NCBI GenBank assembly: GCA_015501595.1 | Contig: JADNRX010000079.1 | Location: forward strand, 1 to 64,000 | DNA: 64,000 nt | Source of the DNA: Hymenopellis radicata | Taxonomy: Eukaryota > Basidiomycota > Agaricomycetes > Agaricales > Physalacriaceae | Direction: 5' to 3' | In this document: positions 1-10,344 of the stretch, piece after piece | How the letters are laid out: every line of letters starts with the position of its first letter | How positions within the stretch are numbered: the stretch's first letter is position 1 | Position numbers and translations under genes: made by a program | Notes under the pieces: model-generated | What the model saw: only the letters and a program-made list of their open reading frames with translations | Told to the model about the DNA's origin: nothing | Database searches by the model: none

Positions 1-600
1 CCAGGGAAATCGACATCTTCAAAAGATATCCTCGCGATGGGCAAAGCTGCTAGAGCTGCGCGAATCGCAGTCGACCATTGCCCAATCCCTATGTCCCAGA
101 AGCCTTTGGTGTCCATTACTTCGATTTCTGAGACGTTTATGAGTAAGGAAAGTGTTTGGGCAGCTACTTCTTGACAATGGATTGGGGGAAACGCGTCCCG
201 GATGCGTAGGGCGCGGTAACTACGCGCAATGTGGGGAGAATATGACAAGATATCAAGGAACTCGGCGTAGTATGCATGAGTGGTAAGCGTCATCTGCGGA
301 TCGACCGTGCGGAAGAGATATTGGATGGTTTGGGCGCGGAATGAGCGCGAGGTTACAGAACATGATAATAGATCTTCGCGACACGATCGAGTCAAGTTAT
401 CCTTCGCATCCTTTTCCACTAGATCATCGACGATTTGATTTATCAGCTCCTGTGGCAACGGATTGCGATCTGGATGGATAGCGCTCCTGGAGCAGAGAAC
501 TGAGAGAGGGTGGGCGAATCAGAGAGGCACGCTACCTTGAAGGAGTCGGATCATAGCCACTTTCTCGTACGGACGACTTCCTATGCCACTTCCATTTCAT
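1..600 (-). CDS. F-box-like protein, left-arm copy (5' part, runs off window)
   Basis: This is the mirror image of the gene starting at 41120 and keeps the same two-exon beginning. The start is the ATG complementary to 598-600. A short basic first exon is followed by a 49-bp-type intron and then an exon opening with the F-box-like segment LPQELINQIVDDLVEKD. F-box proteins recruit substrates to SCF ubiquitin ligases, and Agaricomycetes have large families of them with weak LRR-like tails. The 3' part lies beyond the window, so intactness cannot be judged. Position 1 pairs with about 41719. Family assignment rests on the N-terminal motif only. Confidence 0.6.
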
Positions 601-1835
601 GTTTGCTACCTCCTCCTTGACGGTGGAAGATCCTGTTAGACAGTCAATGATGGCGGTTGAGAACAACGTTTTTGTATGCGGCATTTGCCGATCATTTGGC
701 GTTCATGAGAAAGTTCCTGAATGGACCAACGCGTCAACGCCCCCAAAGCGATGTTTATGGACTCGCGTTTAAGACGGGCAACAATATCGACTCGAAGACG
801 AATTAGAGTACTTTGACCCTCAGCGCGATAAGTGGCATCCTCACCACTCACTCTGCCCACGCCTCGTGAACCTGTCGACACTTTCTCAGGATCGAGATAC
901 TAGTCTGCAAATATGCATTACGCGCATAGTAATACGATTATGGCAGACGCGACAAAACGGGTAACGAATATGAGCACTACAGACGGGATGTAAGCAAAAC
1001 ACTACGAGGAATCATGCTTACCACTCATAAAATTGAAACCTCTCCTCATTCCCTTATTTGTGCTAGATGGCTGTCACTGCTTCTGCTCCAGAACCCTATC
1101 AAGGTGCATTCCCCAAGCATTCCCTGCTGTAAATTCACGTTCACCCGGCGCACGCGCGCAGACAGTTCCGCGATATGCGTAACATCCTCTCTCTCCCACC
1201 CAAGGGATTCCTTTGGACGTACGCCCACGTTCTTTGTCCACCTGTTTTCGAGGATTGTCGGGAAGCGACCTCTCGTCGTCAGCAGGAACGTTTCGTGAAG
1301 GCAAATTCCTGCATTGCGCCGCTCGCTTGCATGAAGCGTTTTCGCGTGAAGTAGTTATGCTGTTGAATGCTCTGCAGTACATTGATGAGCAAGACGAGAA
1401 ATGAGAGAATGGCCCGTACCATCCGCGTAGTATACCGCTCTGTCTCGTTTTTCCCGTTTCTATTACTTCTATGGTCATGGCTTTGGGGACTCAGCTTTAA
1501 TCGTTCAACCGTACGGCCTCCTAGTCGCGTCAGGTGTCGTCGACGACAAATCTCCAGGTGTTATCTAGTCCATTGGCCATAAGGTATAAAATGGTGAGAT
1601 GGCTGCTGGTAAGAGGCAGAGGTGTGTAACCTTAACCCTATCGGACTCCCAAACTAGTCAAGTCCACCTTGTAGCATGCCTGTACATGAAGTAAAGAGGT
1701 GTTCTCCAATTTCAATCCAGAAGCCGACAGAACGGTGACGAGTGTTAATGCGCCATTCATTGTGAATACAGCAACCTGCATAGGCAGAAAGATAACATGC
1801 AAACAAAACTACAGAAAGAGGGTGTAGCATCATAC
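601..1835. other. no supported gene; duplicated intergenic sequence
   Basis: Nothing here reads as a convincing exon series. Up to about 1658 the stretch mirrors 40130-41119 of the right arm. At 1660-1830 it mirrors a short part of about 39230-39390 and lacks both the extra right-arm sequence and the hAT-like element found there. A telomere-like variant sits at 1626-1640. Confidence 0.5.
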
Positions 1836-2300
1836 TCATCTGTCAAAGGAAGGTAAGCTCTAGTCGTGATACATCAGACAAAAGACCAACCTCGTCACCA
1901 CCGCCATCCAACGTCTCACGCAGGTTCGCGTTATCCCGCATCCAGACCCCAAGGCTAAATGGCGACGCTTCTGATGATGTTCGGCGGGTGGTATCCGTAG
2001 CCACCGATTCAAGTATCGGCACCCGGACGCGTACGTTCCGTGATGGAGCACCGGAACGGGAGAAAACCGACACTTGTCGGTCCAGAGGAACCTTATCCTG
2101 TTTTCGCTGAGGAGTCCGGGGGATTCGTGGTTGCAGGCTGAGTGTCGGCATGCATGGTGTTCTATACAAAGCTCAGGACATGGTAAAGGGGGGAGTGAAG
2201 CGGCGTACTGTCTATACGAGGTCCTTGGTTGCACTTTTATGTCTTCCTTGCTATCAAAGTGCTGAGGCCTGTCTAAGTCATCTGTCCCGGCCAAAGCATA
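1836..2300 (-). pseudogene. divergent coiled-coil gene copy, left arm, decayed
   Basis: Segments in different minus-strand frames match the N-terminal half of the coiled-coil protein at 32262-32803, including the PLDRQ stretch and the KRR-containing basic patch, and the 3' end keeps the ATGAGTATGATG exon start. No single frame stays open, and the heptad region is broken by indels. The mirrored copy is at 38182-38920. Origin as an old paralogue of the coiled-coil family is inferred from these shared landmarks. Confidence 0.55.
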
Positions 2301-2394
2301 AGCGTCAGTGAGGTCAGCAAGATCGGGAAGGTCGAATGGGTCGAAGGGCAGGCTTTAACACTAATAACAGGAAAAAAGGACAGATTACCTGGAT

Positions 2395-2411
2395 GTAACC
2401 CTAACCCTAAA
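2395..2411. repeat. interstitial telomere-like motif
   Basis: Two to three units of CCCTAA follow the shared 12-mer GTAACCCTAACC. The same 12-mer, or its complement, recurs at 9392, 20743, 31970, 38121 and 40151. Confidence 0.7.
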
Positions 2412-2519
2412 ACTGGAATCCTGGCGCAGTAACGACAGACCATTAACACATCTTGGATGTCAATACCAATTGGAATGCAAAGGAAAGGACAGTTGATCAA
2501 GAGTCTACTACAAAGGATC

Positions 2520-3613
2520 TTTCCATGCCCAAATTTCTCAAACTGGCAAACCAACATTAGCAACGCAAACGAAGAAACTACGTCGTACACTCACCAGCTC
2601 TTGGAGGTCTTTCCAAGCACGACGTTCGACTGCGTCTCCGCCTGGTACTGCATCAGGGTTACCAGTAGCATCTCCCGCTTCAGCAGTGGCGCTGGGTTCT
2701 CCTTCCGTTGCAGCAGTAGCGCTAGCGCCATCTTCCGGTCGATGGTCGCGTTAGGATCAACGCTCAAAGTCCCAGACGGTTCAGCGCTCAATGACTCGCC
2801 GCCTCCTCCATACTTCTTGTTATATTCCAGCTATAATCAAGAGAATGTAAACATCGCACACTAGACAGCGAAAAAGGAAGAAACGTACGACGGTCATGAC
2901 GGTGTTCGTGCCGTCCAAGAAATATCCAATGACCTTTCCAGCTGCATCAAGTTTTGGTTTTCCAACCCGAGCTCGGGCCGTCAGCGGTAACATCTGGGTT
3001 CGCACTGGTAAGCGTGCCGGAAGGCGAGTCGGCCTTAGTGGAGCTGGGTGCACCAGTCTTGCTGGACTGCGCAACGCTCTTAGTCGAGCTGGGCGATTCG
3101 GTCTTGGGACTTCCGGAAGCAGATGGGGAACCTGTCTGCGTAGTAGCTTTAGTAGCTGACGGCGAACTGGTTTTAGTTGGCGTGGCTTTGGTGATGGAAG
3201 AGGCAGGGCGATCGGTTTCGGATGGTGTATTCTTGGTAGTGGAAGGGGGCGGGGGCTTCTTGGTAGTGGGAGGAGGCGGGGACTTCCTGGTAGTGGGAGG
3301 AGGCGGGGACTTCCTGGTAGTGGGAGGAGGCGGGGGCTTCCTGGTAGTGGGAGGAGGGTGCCTGTTCTTCGTCTTGGGCAGCTTGATACCCTTCCCTAGG
3401 CCGGGAACGGCATTTGCAAAGCCAGCCTGCCGCTTGTCATTCTAAAGAGATTATTTAGGGCGATAATGGTGGGCGCGTATAATAAGCACATACCTGTGAA
3501 TCGCAGCTAAGCGGTCGCAGATGGGCAGGCAAGTGACAGCGGTCCTCCATGGGTAACGCATGCGAGGCCAGCGTTAGGGCAAGGAGGACAAATACGACGT
3601 TGACAGAGCCCAT
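2520..3613 (-). pseudogene. secreted Pro/Thr-rich repeat protein, left-arm copy, frameshifted
   Basis: Mirror copy of the gene at 36866-38005. The signal peptide exon (ATG complement at 3611-3613), the Pro-rich repeats and the first two introns are conserved. Compared with the right copy there is one extra A near 2961, inside the codons for GWKPKLD, which brings an immediate stop, and one missing C near 2735, in the codons for IDPEDG. The left copy also has one fewer 27-bp PPPTTRKSP unit, and its last exon diverges after FEKFGHGK. Either the copy is dead or the consensus has single-base errors; the extra A alone truncates the product. Confidence 0.7.
3240..3357 (-). repeat. 27-bp coding minisatellite (PPPTTRKSP units)
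   Basis: Tandem 27-bp units encode nine-residue Pro/Thr/Arg/Lys repeats inside the secreted protein copy. The left arm has two Ser-type units where the right arm has three. Confidence 0.8.
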
Positions 3614-4044
3614 AATGAAAGTAGAGAGGTGTGTTTGGTGGAAAGGTTGGTGTACTGGACCGGCCAATACAATGGGGAGATGTGGGTGATGAAGCGCCTG
3701 GCCTGATGAGGAATAACAGCGCGTCCCGGACTCTTTATACTGCACTACTTAGCCGTAAATGGTGACCGTGTTGGGCATGTTGTGTCTGCATCTTGGAGAC
3801 GCTCGCGGATTCCGTCTGTGCGTCGAAAATCCATCACAGTTGGACGCGGAATCCTGTCAAAGTGGAGCATTCGTCGTAAAGAAAGCCATTATTCTCGTCG
3901 TCGATGGCGACGACGACAGCGCTCCGCAAGTTGCTAGAGATTCCATTGAGATCGTGGTCAAAAGCAAGGCGTTTTCGGAGTCATCGGACTCTCCATTATC
4001 GGCCCGGGCCGAAACCTGCGGCTTCCGCCAGCACGGACTGTTAA

Positions 4045-4515
4045 GAGCCTGTCCGGTGTCAGTCGGTCCTACCAGCCAAAACCCAGTCGCGAGTATTCTG
4101 AGCACGACTAGGCACCGGATGAAAATTTGGGACTGTCACGCAGCCTTTCTTCCGACAAGTCCGATGCCCCGGCATCACTGACCCCGTCATTTGATCACTG
4201 TTTCCGCCTACCCTTGGCACATCCCGAATGCCCGCTCACTGTCTGGTATAATTTTTTTGGCATTTTTTTCACTTGGATTTTGTACTCTTCCTGTCCATCT
4301 TTGCTTAGCCTTCACAATAAAAATGATTCAAATGAATTTTAATTTTTTCTACATGGTACAAAGCACAAAGAACAACCAAAGTACGGGCAGTGGGCGGGAG
4401 GGCGGTATCTCTGACAGAATTGGACGAGTGACATGATGTGACTAGCTCGGTCCGATTTGACGGACTCGGGGTAGTCGTGAGTCGATCGTAGGACCGACTG
4501 ACACCGGACAGGCTC
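4045..4515. mobile_element. MITE-like element with 28-bp perfect TIRs and TAA target duplication
   Basis: The element begins GAGCCTGTCCGGTGTCAGTC and ends with its exact reverse complement; the match extends over 28 bp. It is flanked by TAA on both sides (4042-4044 and 4516-4518). The right arm has the matching empty site near 36410-36425 with a single TAA context. A 3-bp TWA duplication with long TIRs is typical of PIF/Harbinger-derived MITEs. No transposase is present in its 471 bp, so it is non-autonomous. Confidence 0.85.
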
Positions 4516-4671
4516 TAAATCAACCAGCTTGTACTCTTCTCTTTTGCGAAGGAATTCGACGTAATTTACAGCACCGTTGAGGGTAAGCCTTATACCCCAA
4601 AACATAATGCTTATCGGACTGCGAGAAAGGCTCATTGGTCCTACGCCTACGTCGCACCCATTCGCCCCACA

Positions 4672-5057
4672 AAGAGCGCAGACTCGATCAGTCTAACTCG
4701 GACGACGGCGATAAGGAAGAGGCTTTACTAATCCTGTGACGACACTGACAGCGAAGCCATCAAAACCCGCCACCCAACCCAAAAGCAGCCAACCGCCACC
4801 TGCCGCCACTTTTTTTATATACTATTCCGTGACCGCTGACCGCCGCTAACCCCCCTAACCATAACCGAACCCTTACCGAGCCCTTACCGAGCCCTTACCG
4901 AACCCTAACCGACCCCCCGAACCTACCCCGACCCCGAACCCTTACCTAACTGGGAACCGCCCAAACCGATCCCGCAGGTTAACTACGTCATCTTCGTCAT
5001 CGCGCTCGTCCCTATCGTTATCTCCGTCCTCCGAGTTAGACTAATCGAGTGTCTGCT
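4672..5057. mobile_element. hAT-like MITE with 8-bp target duplication and C-rich core
   Basis: The 386-bp insertion is bounded by GCCCCACA on both sides (4664-4671 and 5058-5065). The right arm carries the uninterrupted site once, near 36265-36280. The ends are imperfect inverted repeats of about 25 bp sharing CTCGAT(C/T)AGTCTAACTCGG. An 8-bp duplication points to the hAT superfamily. The core (4845-4950) is strand-biased, with repeated CCCTTACCGAG-like units. No coding capacity was seen. Confidence 0.8.
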
Positions 5058-5065
5058 GCCCCACA

Positions 5066-6227
5066 ATGGACGGGGGTAAATGAGTTTACAGCTCTCTTCT
5101 GTGGCCCGAGCTTCCTCTACAAGAGGAACCGAAAATACAAACCCTGCACGACCGACTAGCTTTCGCCTCCGAAATTGGTAACCAGGTAAGTAGCAACGTC
5201 ACATCTCATGCGCCTTGCTTCCGGACCATCACTGTCAGTAAAATCTGGATTCTGACCAGCAGCTTCTGTATCCACCCAGCTTTCCCCAAGTTGAAGGGTA
5301 GAAAGCCCAAAGTATGGTATGTACGATGAGCGCTACTCTATTTGAACACGTCGAAGGCGCGTTATCACTGACTTTCAAGCAGCATAGCCTTTTTTTGAAA
5401 ACCTTTAACCCTGCTGTGTCTCGCACTCGGCGCTACGTGTATATCTCATCTTGCATTCTGGGTGAAGCCCGTAGCTCATCGGAGAATTCTCGTGGACATC
5501 CTGGGCCACCTCTGGCTGATGCTGAAGAACTTACACTACGCAGTGTCTACCATGAATCTGTGTAACGCTGTCCCTCAATACTGTCTAGCAGCTTTGCTGA
5601 AAGCTCTCTTTCCGTGGAGCTAACGGCCGAGTCGAATCCCAACTGATACCAGAAATGAACGCGTCTTGTACGTTAGCAATGCGCACACACACTTGATTTA
5701 ATCCCGATATACGAAGGACTGCTCGCTTGGTCTAGTCCCCAAGATTGACCCTTACGGACTGCGACGGCTCCTCATAACTTTTCGCCGTGATTTTCTATAT
5801 GTGTCCCTTCTTTGGTCTGTGTACGTCTGAACAGACGGCTTGACCGAATCCACGCCTGGCGCGATTAACCTTTTTCTGTTGCATAAATTTTCCCGATCGT
5901 AAACCCGTGTCCTAGTCTTGATTCTTTCAGCGTATTCTCGTTTCTGCAACGCCACACTTCTTGATGGCAGTGCATTGTCCCCGTGGATGGCGCTGTAACT
6001 TCTGTTATATTATCAATGGTGCCACACAACCCTAACGCAGTACTTCGTCTATCCATTGTTCCGGGCAATGCCTGTGGACAGTCCAAACCAAGTAATTCAG
6101 TTGGGTGGACGCGCACGTGACCAAAACTTATTTATTGTAGGCCTTTGTCGACACCTTTGGCTCTCACTCACAACCACGAACGTTGCCACTCCCTCTACAG
6201 ATATTTCCCAACCATAACGAAACTTCT
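5066..6227. other. no supported gene; arm sequence
   Basis: Conserved with 35135-36270 of the right arm, but no frame gives a recognisable or well-supported exon series. The last part should contain the promoter and 5' leader of the HMG-box gene. Confidence 0.4.
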
Positions 6228-6942
6228 ATGGCCTCATCCACGACAGTTTCCCAGTTCGCGGCTCAACTACAACGCCTTTCGCTCCTGCTCCAGCCATGTC
6301 TGCGAAGGATTTCATCCTACAGTACATGAAGGACACGCAGGTCGATCCCGTCCACGGCAAAATTCCGCGCGCAGCGAACGCGTTTGTGATCTTCAAGAAG
6401 TATTATCAACTGCCGCCTATCGGAGCGGGCGCAGTTTGGCAAACTCTCGCAGCAGATGAGCGTGGTCCGTTCTTCGATGCTCAAGAGACTGCAAGGGTGT
6501 TGCACAAGGAGATGTATCCTGATTACGAGTTCACAGCCGAAGGGAGAGCCGCAGGTGCAGACATCGCATGAGACGAGACGCACGTTGAACGCATCCGTGA
6601 TGCCAGTCAACCATACCACTCCTTTCACCTTCACCGCGCCCGCGCCGAGCCTCTTAGCCCCAGTGCAACCTATCCACCAAGACTACCATGCGCACCACTA
6701 CGGCTACGCTGATGAAATGAGCGCCGCTTTCGATGGAGTTGACCTTGCGAACGACTTGTTCAGTTCATACGACGTGCGTTCCTTTCCTCTCTTTGATATT
6801 ATCGACATGGTTCTCATTCATGTGTGGTATTTAGATTGCAGAAGTCGCTCCTTATCTCTTCGAATCTTTCGAGACCAACGTCCTTGCTGATATGAACAGC
6901 GAGCTCGACTTGGCTATAGATGCTGAGACTGGTTTGTCTTAG
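6228..6942 (+). pseudogene. HMG-box gene, left-arm copy, broken by +5 and -5 indels
   Basis: Mirror copy of the intact gene at 34429-35131. Five extra bases (CAACT) near 6264 throw the first ATG out of frame, and five bases (AAGCC) are missing near 6532, just after the box. From the first ATG translation stops early. From an internal ATG at 6296 a 91-residue peptide keeps most of the HMG box but loses the C-terminal half. The second-exon stop codon is also changed, so reading continues to 6942. A truncated DNA-binding peptide is possible but speculative. Confidence 0.75.
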
Positions 6943-7257
6943 TCTTTATTCCTTTGTGCCTTTCACCGTCGATCTATTTACCTTCTTGGACTATGAAATA
7001 CCTGGTTATGTATGCTGCTCATTTATGATACCCCGCTGTCCGATATCTTTGTCGTGTACTTGCTTCGTTGTACTTCATATACTCAGTTATCACCCCATTA
7101 TGAAAGCCTCAAGTTTCACAAATGCAGAAGCTGGATGTCATACAGGATGCCTCTCAGTCCCCGAGACGAAGACGGGTTTATGAAGACGTCGATTGGATTG
7201 AACTGAAGTAGATACTTCGCTCTTGAGCCACAGTTCAGTGTCGTCTCCGCCTGGGCT

Positions 7258-7780
7258 TTACGCCCCAGATGCCTTCATCTCCGCTTCGACAAAGCCTTTC
7301 ACAAACCCGCTATCCATAAACTCGGTGATCCTCCTGATCTTCTCCCCTTCAACCTCAACAATGAACATATATTCGTTATGCCACGGCGTTCCCAGCTTTG
7401 ACGTGCCGTCCGAATTCACCTGCACAACATCATCAGTATCGTCTAGACCTAGACAGCGAACCAGACTGACGTGAGCGATGATTCTGTTCTCAGATTTGGT
7501 CTCGTAGACTTCGTGGACTGTGAACTAACAAAATCACGTCAGGAAAGCAAAGATGATTTACGAGGCGAGTTCGTACCTTCAACGCTCCGGGCGCGAACCA
7601 CTTATTAACACTCTGTTCCAGAGTCTCCAAAAGCTGGGACTTCGCCTGAACAGGAATCCCCGCCGACGCCGGTTTGATAGTCAACTCAAAGTCGTCTGTG
7701 AACAACGCCAGCACTGTGTCCCAGTCAAGGGCGGATGCCGCGGTCAAGTAGGAGTGGAATAGGGCGGTGGCTGCAGGCAT
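7258..7780 (-). CDS. SnoaL-like (NTF2-fold) protein, left-arm copy
   Basis: Nearly identical to the right-arm gene at 33573-34095 and uninterrupted. Exon 1 encodes MPAATALFHSYLTAASALDW and the following WDTVLALFTDDF segment; exon 2 encodes the HNEYMFIVEVEGEKI strand and the ITEFMDS motif. The fold is a small alpha+beta cone with a pocket, used by polyketide cyclases, isomerases and many uncharacterised fungal proteins; no substrate can be assigned. A 51-bp segment with GTCAGT...GTGCAG ends could be an in-frame intron, giving 139 rather than 156 residues. It is the only gene that appears intact in both arms. Confidence 0.7.
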
Positions 7781-8540
7781 GGAGGAGAGTGGTAGGTTTA
7801 AGTTGACCGGGTGCCCGTCTTTTAAATGTGGAGGATTTACATTTGTCACCGGGTAATATACCGAAGGAGCCGTGAGTATATAGTACGCCCGAATAGGTTA
7901 GACATATCCATGTATTCCGACGTGCTGGGAGGGGTTCGTGACCATGGAAGAGAAATGACCAGATGTACTTCCTGAGGACAGTTAGCGCCGGCGTATAAAT
8001 GTACTCTTTGTCCGCCACTTGTGGTACGTGACCGAAGAGAGGATCTGAAGGCCAAGTGTGACGCCCATGAGGATAAAATTGCGGGCGCTAGAATTCAGAA
8101 CGACGACCTCCACGCAGGAAGTCGAACAACCGGGCGAGTCTGGGCCTAGTAAGCTATGTGATGTGCTGGCCCGGCTTAGGCCTCAAGCCTGGGGCTACGG
8201 CCTGGCTTGAGGCGGCTCTGGCTTTAGATAACCTCAGGCGGCCAGGGGGGCGTGCTCGGGCGCAAGACGCGGCTTTGAGCGGGCGATGGCAGGATGCGGC
8301 GGGGGTGGCGCATGACACATTCAGTCATCCTACAACACCCCGAAATGACCTAGGTGACGCTTTGGAGGTGTTTGGGAGACTCACCGACTCACAGCCGTTC
8401 CTGACTGGAATACTTGGGGCAGAAAGGGCAAAGATCGACGCAAATTATCGCTCATATTTTCGGAAAACAACATGAATTGCATGGGCAAACAGAGAAAAAC
8501 ACATAACATGGAGACGAAACCAAGAGAAGGAGCATAGGAT
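7781..8540. other. no supported gene; includes GC-rich palindromic stretch
   Basis: Upstream of the SnoaL gene and downstream of the coiled-coil gene. At 8160-8300 there is GC-rich sequence built of GGCCTCAAGCC/GGCTTGAGG-type inverted repeats, mirrored at 33010-33190. The open plus-strand frame there reflects GC bias and has no recognisable product. Confidence 0.4.
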
Positions 8541-9099
8541 CTAAAACGCGTCTAGTCCGCCTGGCATCATACTCATCTGTGGAAGCGAAATGAGCCGTAG
8601 TCACGATAAAACAGACCAGAACGAACCTCATCATCACCGCTATTCAACTTTTCCCGCAGCTTCGTGTTTTCCTCCACGAGAATCCATTTCTCTTTACATG
8701 CGGTCCTATACCGCGACTCCATGTCACAAAGCCTCTGCTTCAAGACCCAGATCGTCGTCTTGGCATCAGCCATCTCTTGCTCGAGCTCATCGTTCCGCGC
8801 GTGGAGATCCTTATTCTCTTCGCAGAGTGTAGCGTACCCCCGCCCGAGTTTAAACGGCGACGTTTCTGATGATGGTCCACAGCGAGAGGATGACATGAGG
8901 TTGTGGCATTCGTGCCAGCCACCGATTCAAATGTAGCGATATGTCGGCATCCGTACGTTCCAGGTTTTGGCGACAACTCGGGTGAAGGAGCACTGGAGCG
9001 GGAGAAGCTCGACGCTTGGCGGTCCAGAGGGACCGTATCTTGTTTAGTTGGTCCTTGTTCAAGACCGAAAGGAGGGTTTTGAGCGATAGAGGATTGCAT
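8541..9099 (-). pseudogene. coiled-coil protein gene, left-arm copy, frameshifted
   Basis: Mirror copy of 32262-32803. The start (complement of 9097-9099), basic KRRRL patch, heptad region and short last exon (SMMPGGLDAF) are all present. One base is missing in the G-run near 8840 (NSGWGYATL in the right arm), which separates the N-terminal part from the coiled coil. The copy also sits at one end of the direct duplication shared with 20086-22243. Confidence 0.7.
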
Positions 9100-9391
9100 G
9101 TCGGTACCCTTTGTGACCTAGACGAATCTCAGAATAGAGACTATGGGAGGATTGCAGTGGTTTACCGTCTATATGCGGTCCAAGGTGGCATTTTTATGTC
9201 TTCCTGGCAGGCCCTATCCAAGTGCTGAGACCCTTTGTGTAGTCATTTGTCCCGGTCAAAGCCTAAACGTTTAGGCAGCAACGCCGAGGGCCAAATCCAA
9301 GTTCGAGTCAATGAGTCAATCGACGCGCGCTGACGAGAGAAGAGGCCAAATGTGCAAAGGCATAGTGGTGGTACAGAAGCAAAGAAGGACT

Positions 9392-9403
9392 GTAACCCTA
9401 ACC
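9392..9403. repeat. telomere-like 12-mer GTAACCCTAACC
   Basis: Part of the conserved leader about 290 bp upstream of the coiled-coil start, near the inner boundary of the inverted repeat. Also present at 20743 and, inverted, at 31970. Confidence 0.7.
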
Positions 9404-9876
9404 AGGATCCAGGCGTCCGGCAACTTCCGGGTTTGAAACAACCTTCAGAGTACTACTCACATCTGTTCTACTTCAATTCATTCACTTGGGAGGGGCCGAC
9501 TGCCGTCGGCGGAACGCTTGTTAGACTTGTCAGAGTAGTTGAGCGTAAGTCATGATTGTTGTATTTTGGATAATGTATCGTAAGTACTCGGAATCATATT
9601 CAGTTATTGTGTCATAAGTCTTCTTGGACGGCGACGCGTCTGGATGAACCTTCGCTACCTTCCTCTTCATATCTTCGACTGGTTGAGCTTCTTTTTAATC
9701 TCCCGCTGTTTTCTTCGACTTCGTCTCGTCAATCGTCTAATGGATCATTGAAAATGATTGGTCCCTGTAGTTTTTCTTCATAGTGATGAGGCGTCGTCGT
9801 CGTACGCGGGGAGAGGAACCGTTATGGGTGTTATTGTCTTGTAGAACGTCGAGAGCCTCCCTACCCTCGTCAGTGG

Positions 9877-10188
9877 TCAGGTAGCCAGTGTCCAGGGACA
9901 TTCATCGTCTGTTCCAGTTATTAATTCAATGTGTTCGAGGACGATGAAGGTACCATCACCTGTCTGTCCAGTTTGGCAGGTTTCCACTGTTGACCTGCGT
10001 AACTGGGGACGAGTAGATGTGCGAGAAGCGAACACTGTTATCTTTGCTGGAAGGTTGAAGCGTGCCCGTAGAATGATCAGGTTGACAACGAACGTAGCGA
10101 CCACCGCGCGATTCATCGTGTAGCCAGGTCCAACCATAGTAGATATCGCCCAGCGGCGGGGTACAAGAGTTGGCATGAGTGCGTCCAT
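9877..10188 (-). CDS. hypothetical hydrophobic protein or exon (copy A)
   Basis: A 103-residue reading frame beginning MDALMPTLVPRRWAISTMVG, with one likely membrane-spanning stretch (NRAVVATFVVNLIILRARF). A GACTCTAG acceptor lies upstream near 10230, so this may be a terminal exon. Copy B (21368-21601) has an extra T in the codons for ITVFA and a different tail. The function is not recognised. Its position just downstream of the reductase 3' end in both copies explains the co-duplication. Confidence 0.3.
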   Translation of the reverse strand: MDALMPTLVPRRWAISTMVGPGYTMNRAVVATFVVNLIILRARFNLPAKITVFASRTSTRPQLRRSTVETCQTGQTGDGTFIVLEHIELITGTDDECPWTLAT

Positions 10189-10344
10189 ATACCCGTGTAG
10201 TCCTGCTGACCCATAGTAGTCGGGTACACCTAGAGTCAGCCTGACGAGAATTGAACGTTCACGTTGACAGTATTTACCCCAAAGGTTGCACGAATATTTC
10301 TGAACACGTTACATCCTACAATGCGATTCTTACTACTATACAGT

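Larger units (their letters stand above)
1..9475. repeat. left arm of large inverted duplication
   Basis: This stretch is the reverse complement of 31905-41719 with scattered substitutions and indels. Landmarks pair in mirrored order: F-box start (600 with 41120), Pro-rich gene start (3613 with 36866), HMG start (6228 with 35131), SnoaL start (7780 with 33573) and coiled-coil start (9099 with 32262). Similarity fades at about 9475/31905, just inside a shared telomere-like motif. The left arm continues beyond the window edge. Confidence 0.95.

Noticed and set aside
636..881. 81-codon minus-strand frame upstream of the left F-box copy
   Set aside because: The right-arm counterpart (40790-40999) does not keep the same protein, so it is not under coding constraint.
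4845..4950. Telomere or subtelomeric cap
   Set aside because: The C-rich units are irregular and lie inside a MITE bounded by a target duplication; they are not a telomeric array.
8158..8475. 105-codon GC-rich plus-strand frame
   Set aside because: Overlaps a GC-rich palindromic repeat, composition is biased and the mirrored right-arm frame is not conserved as a protein.
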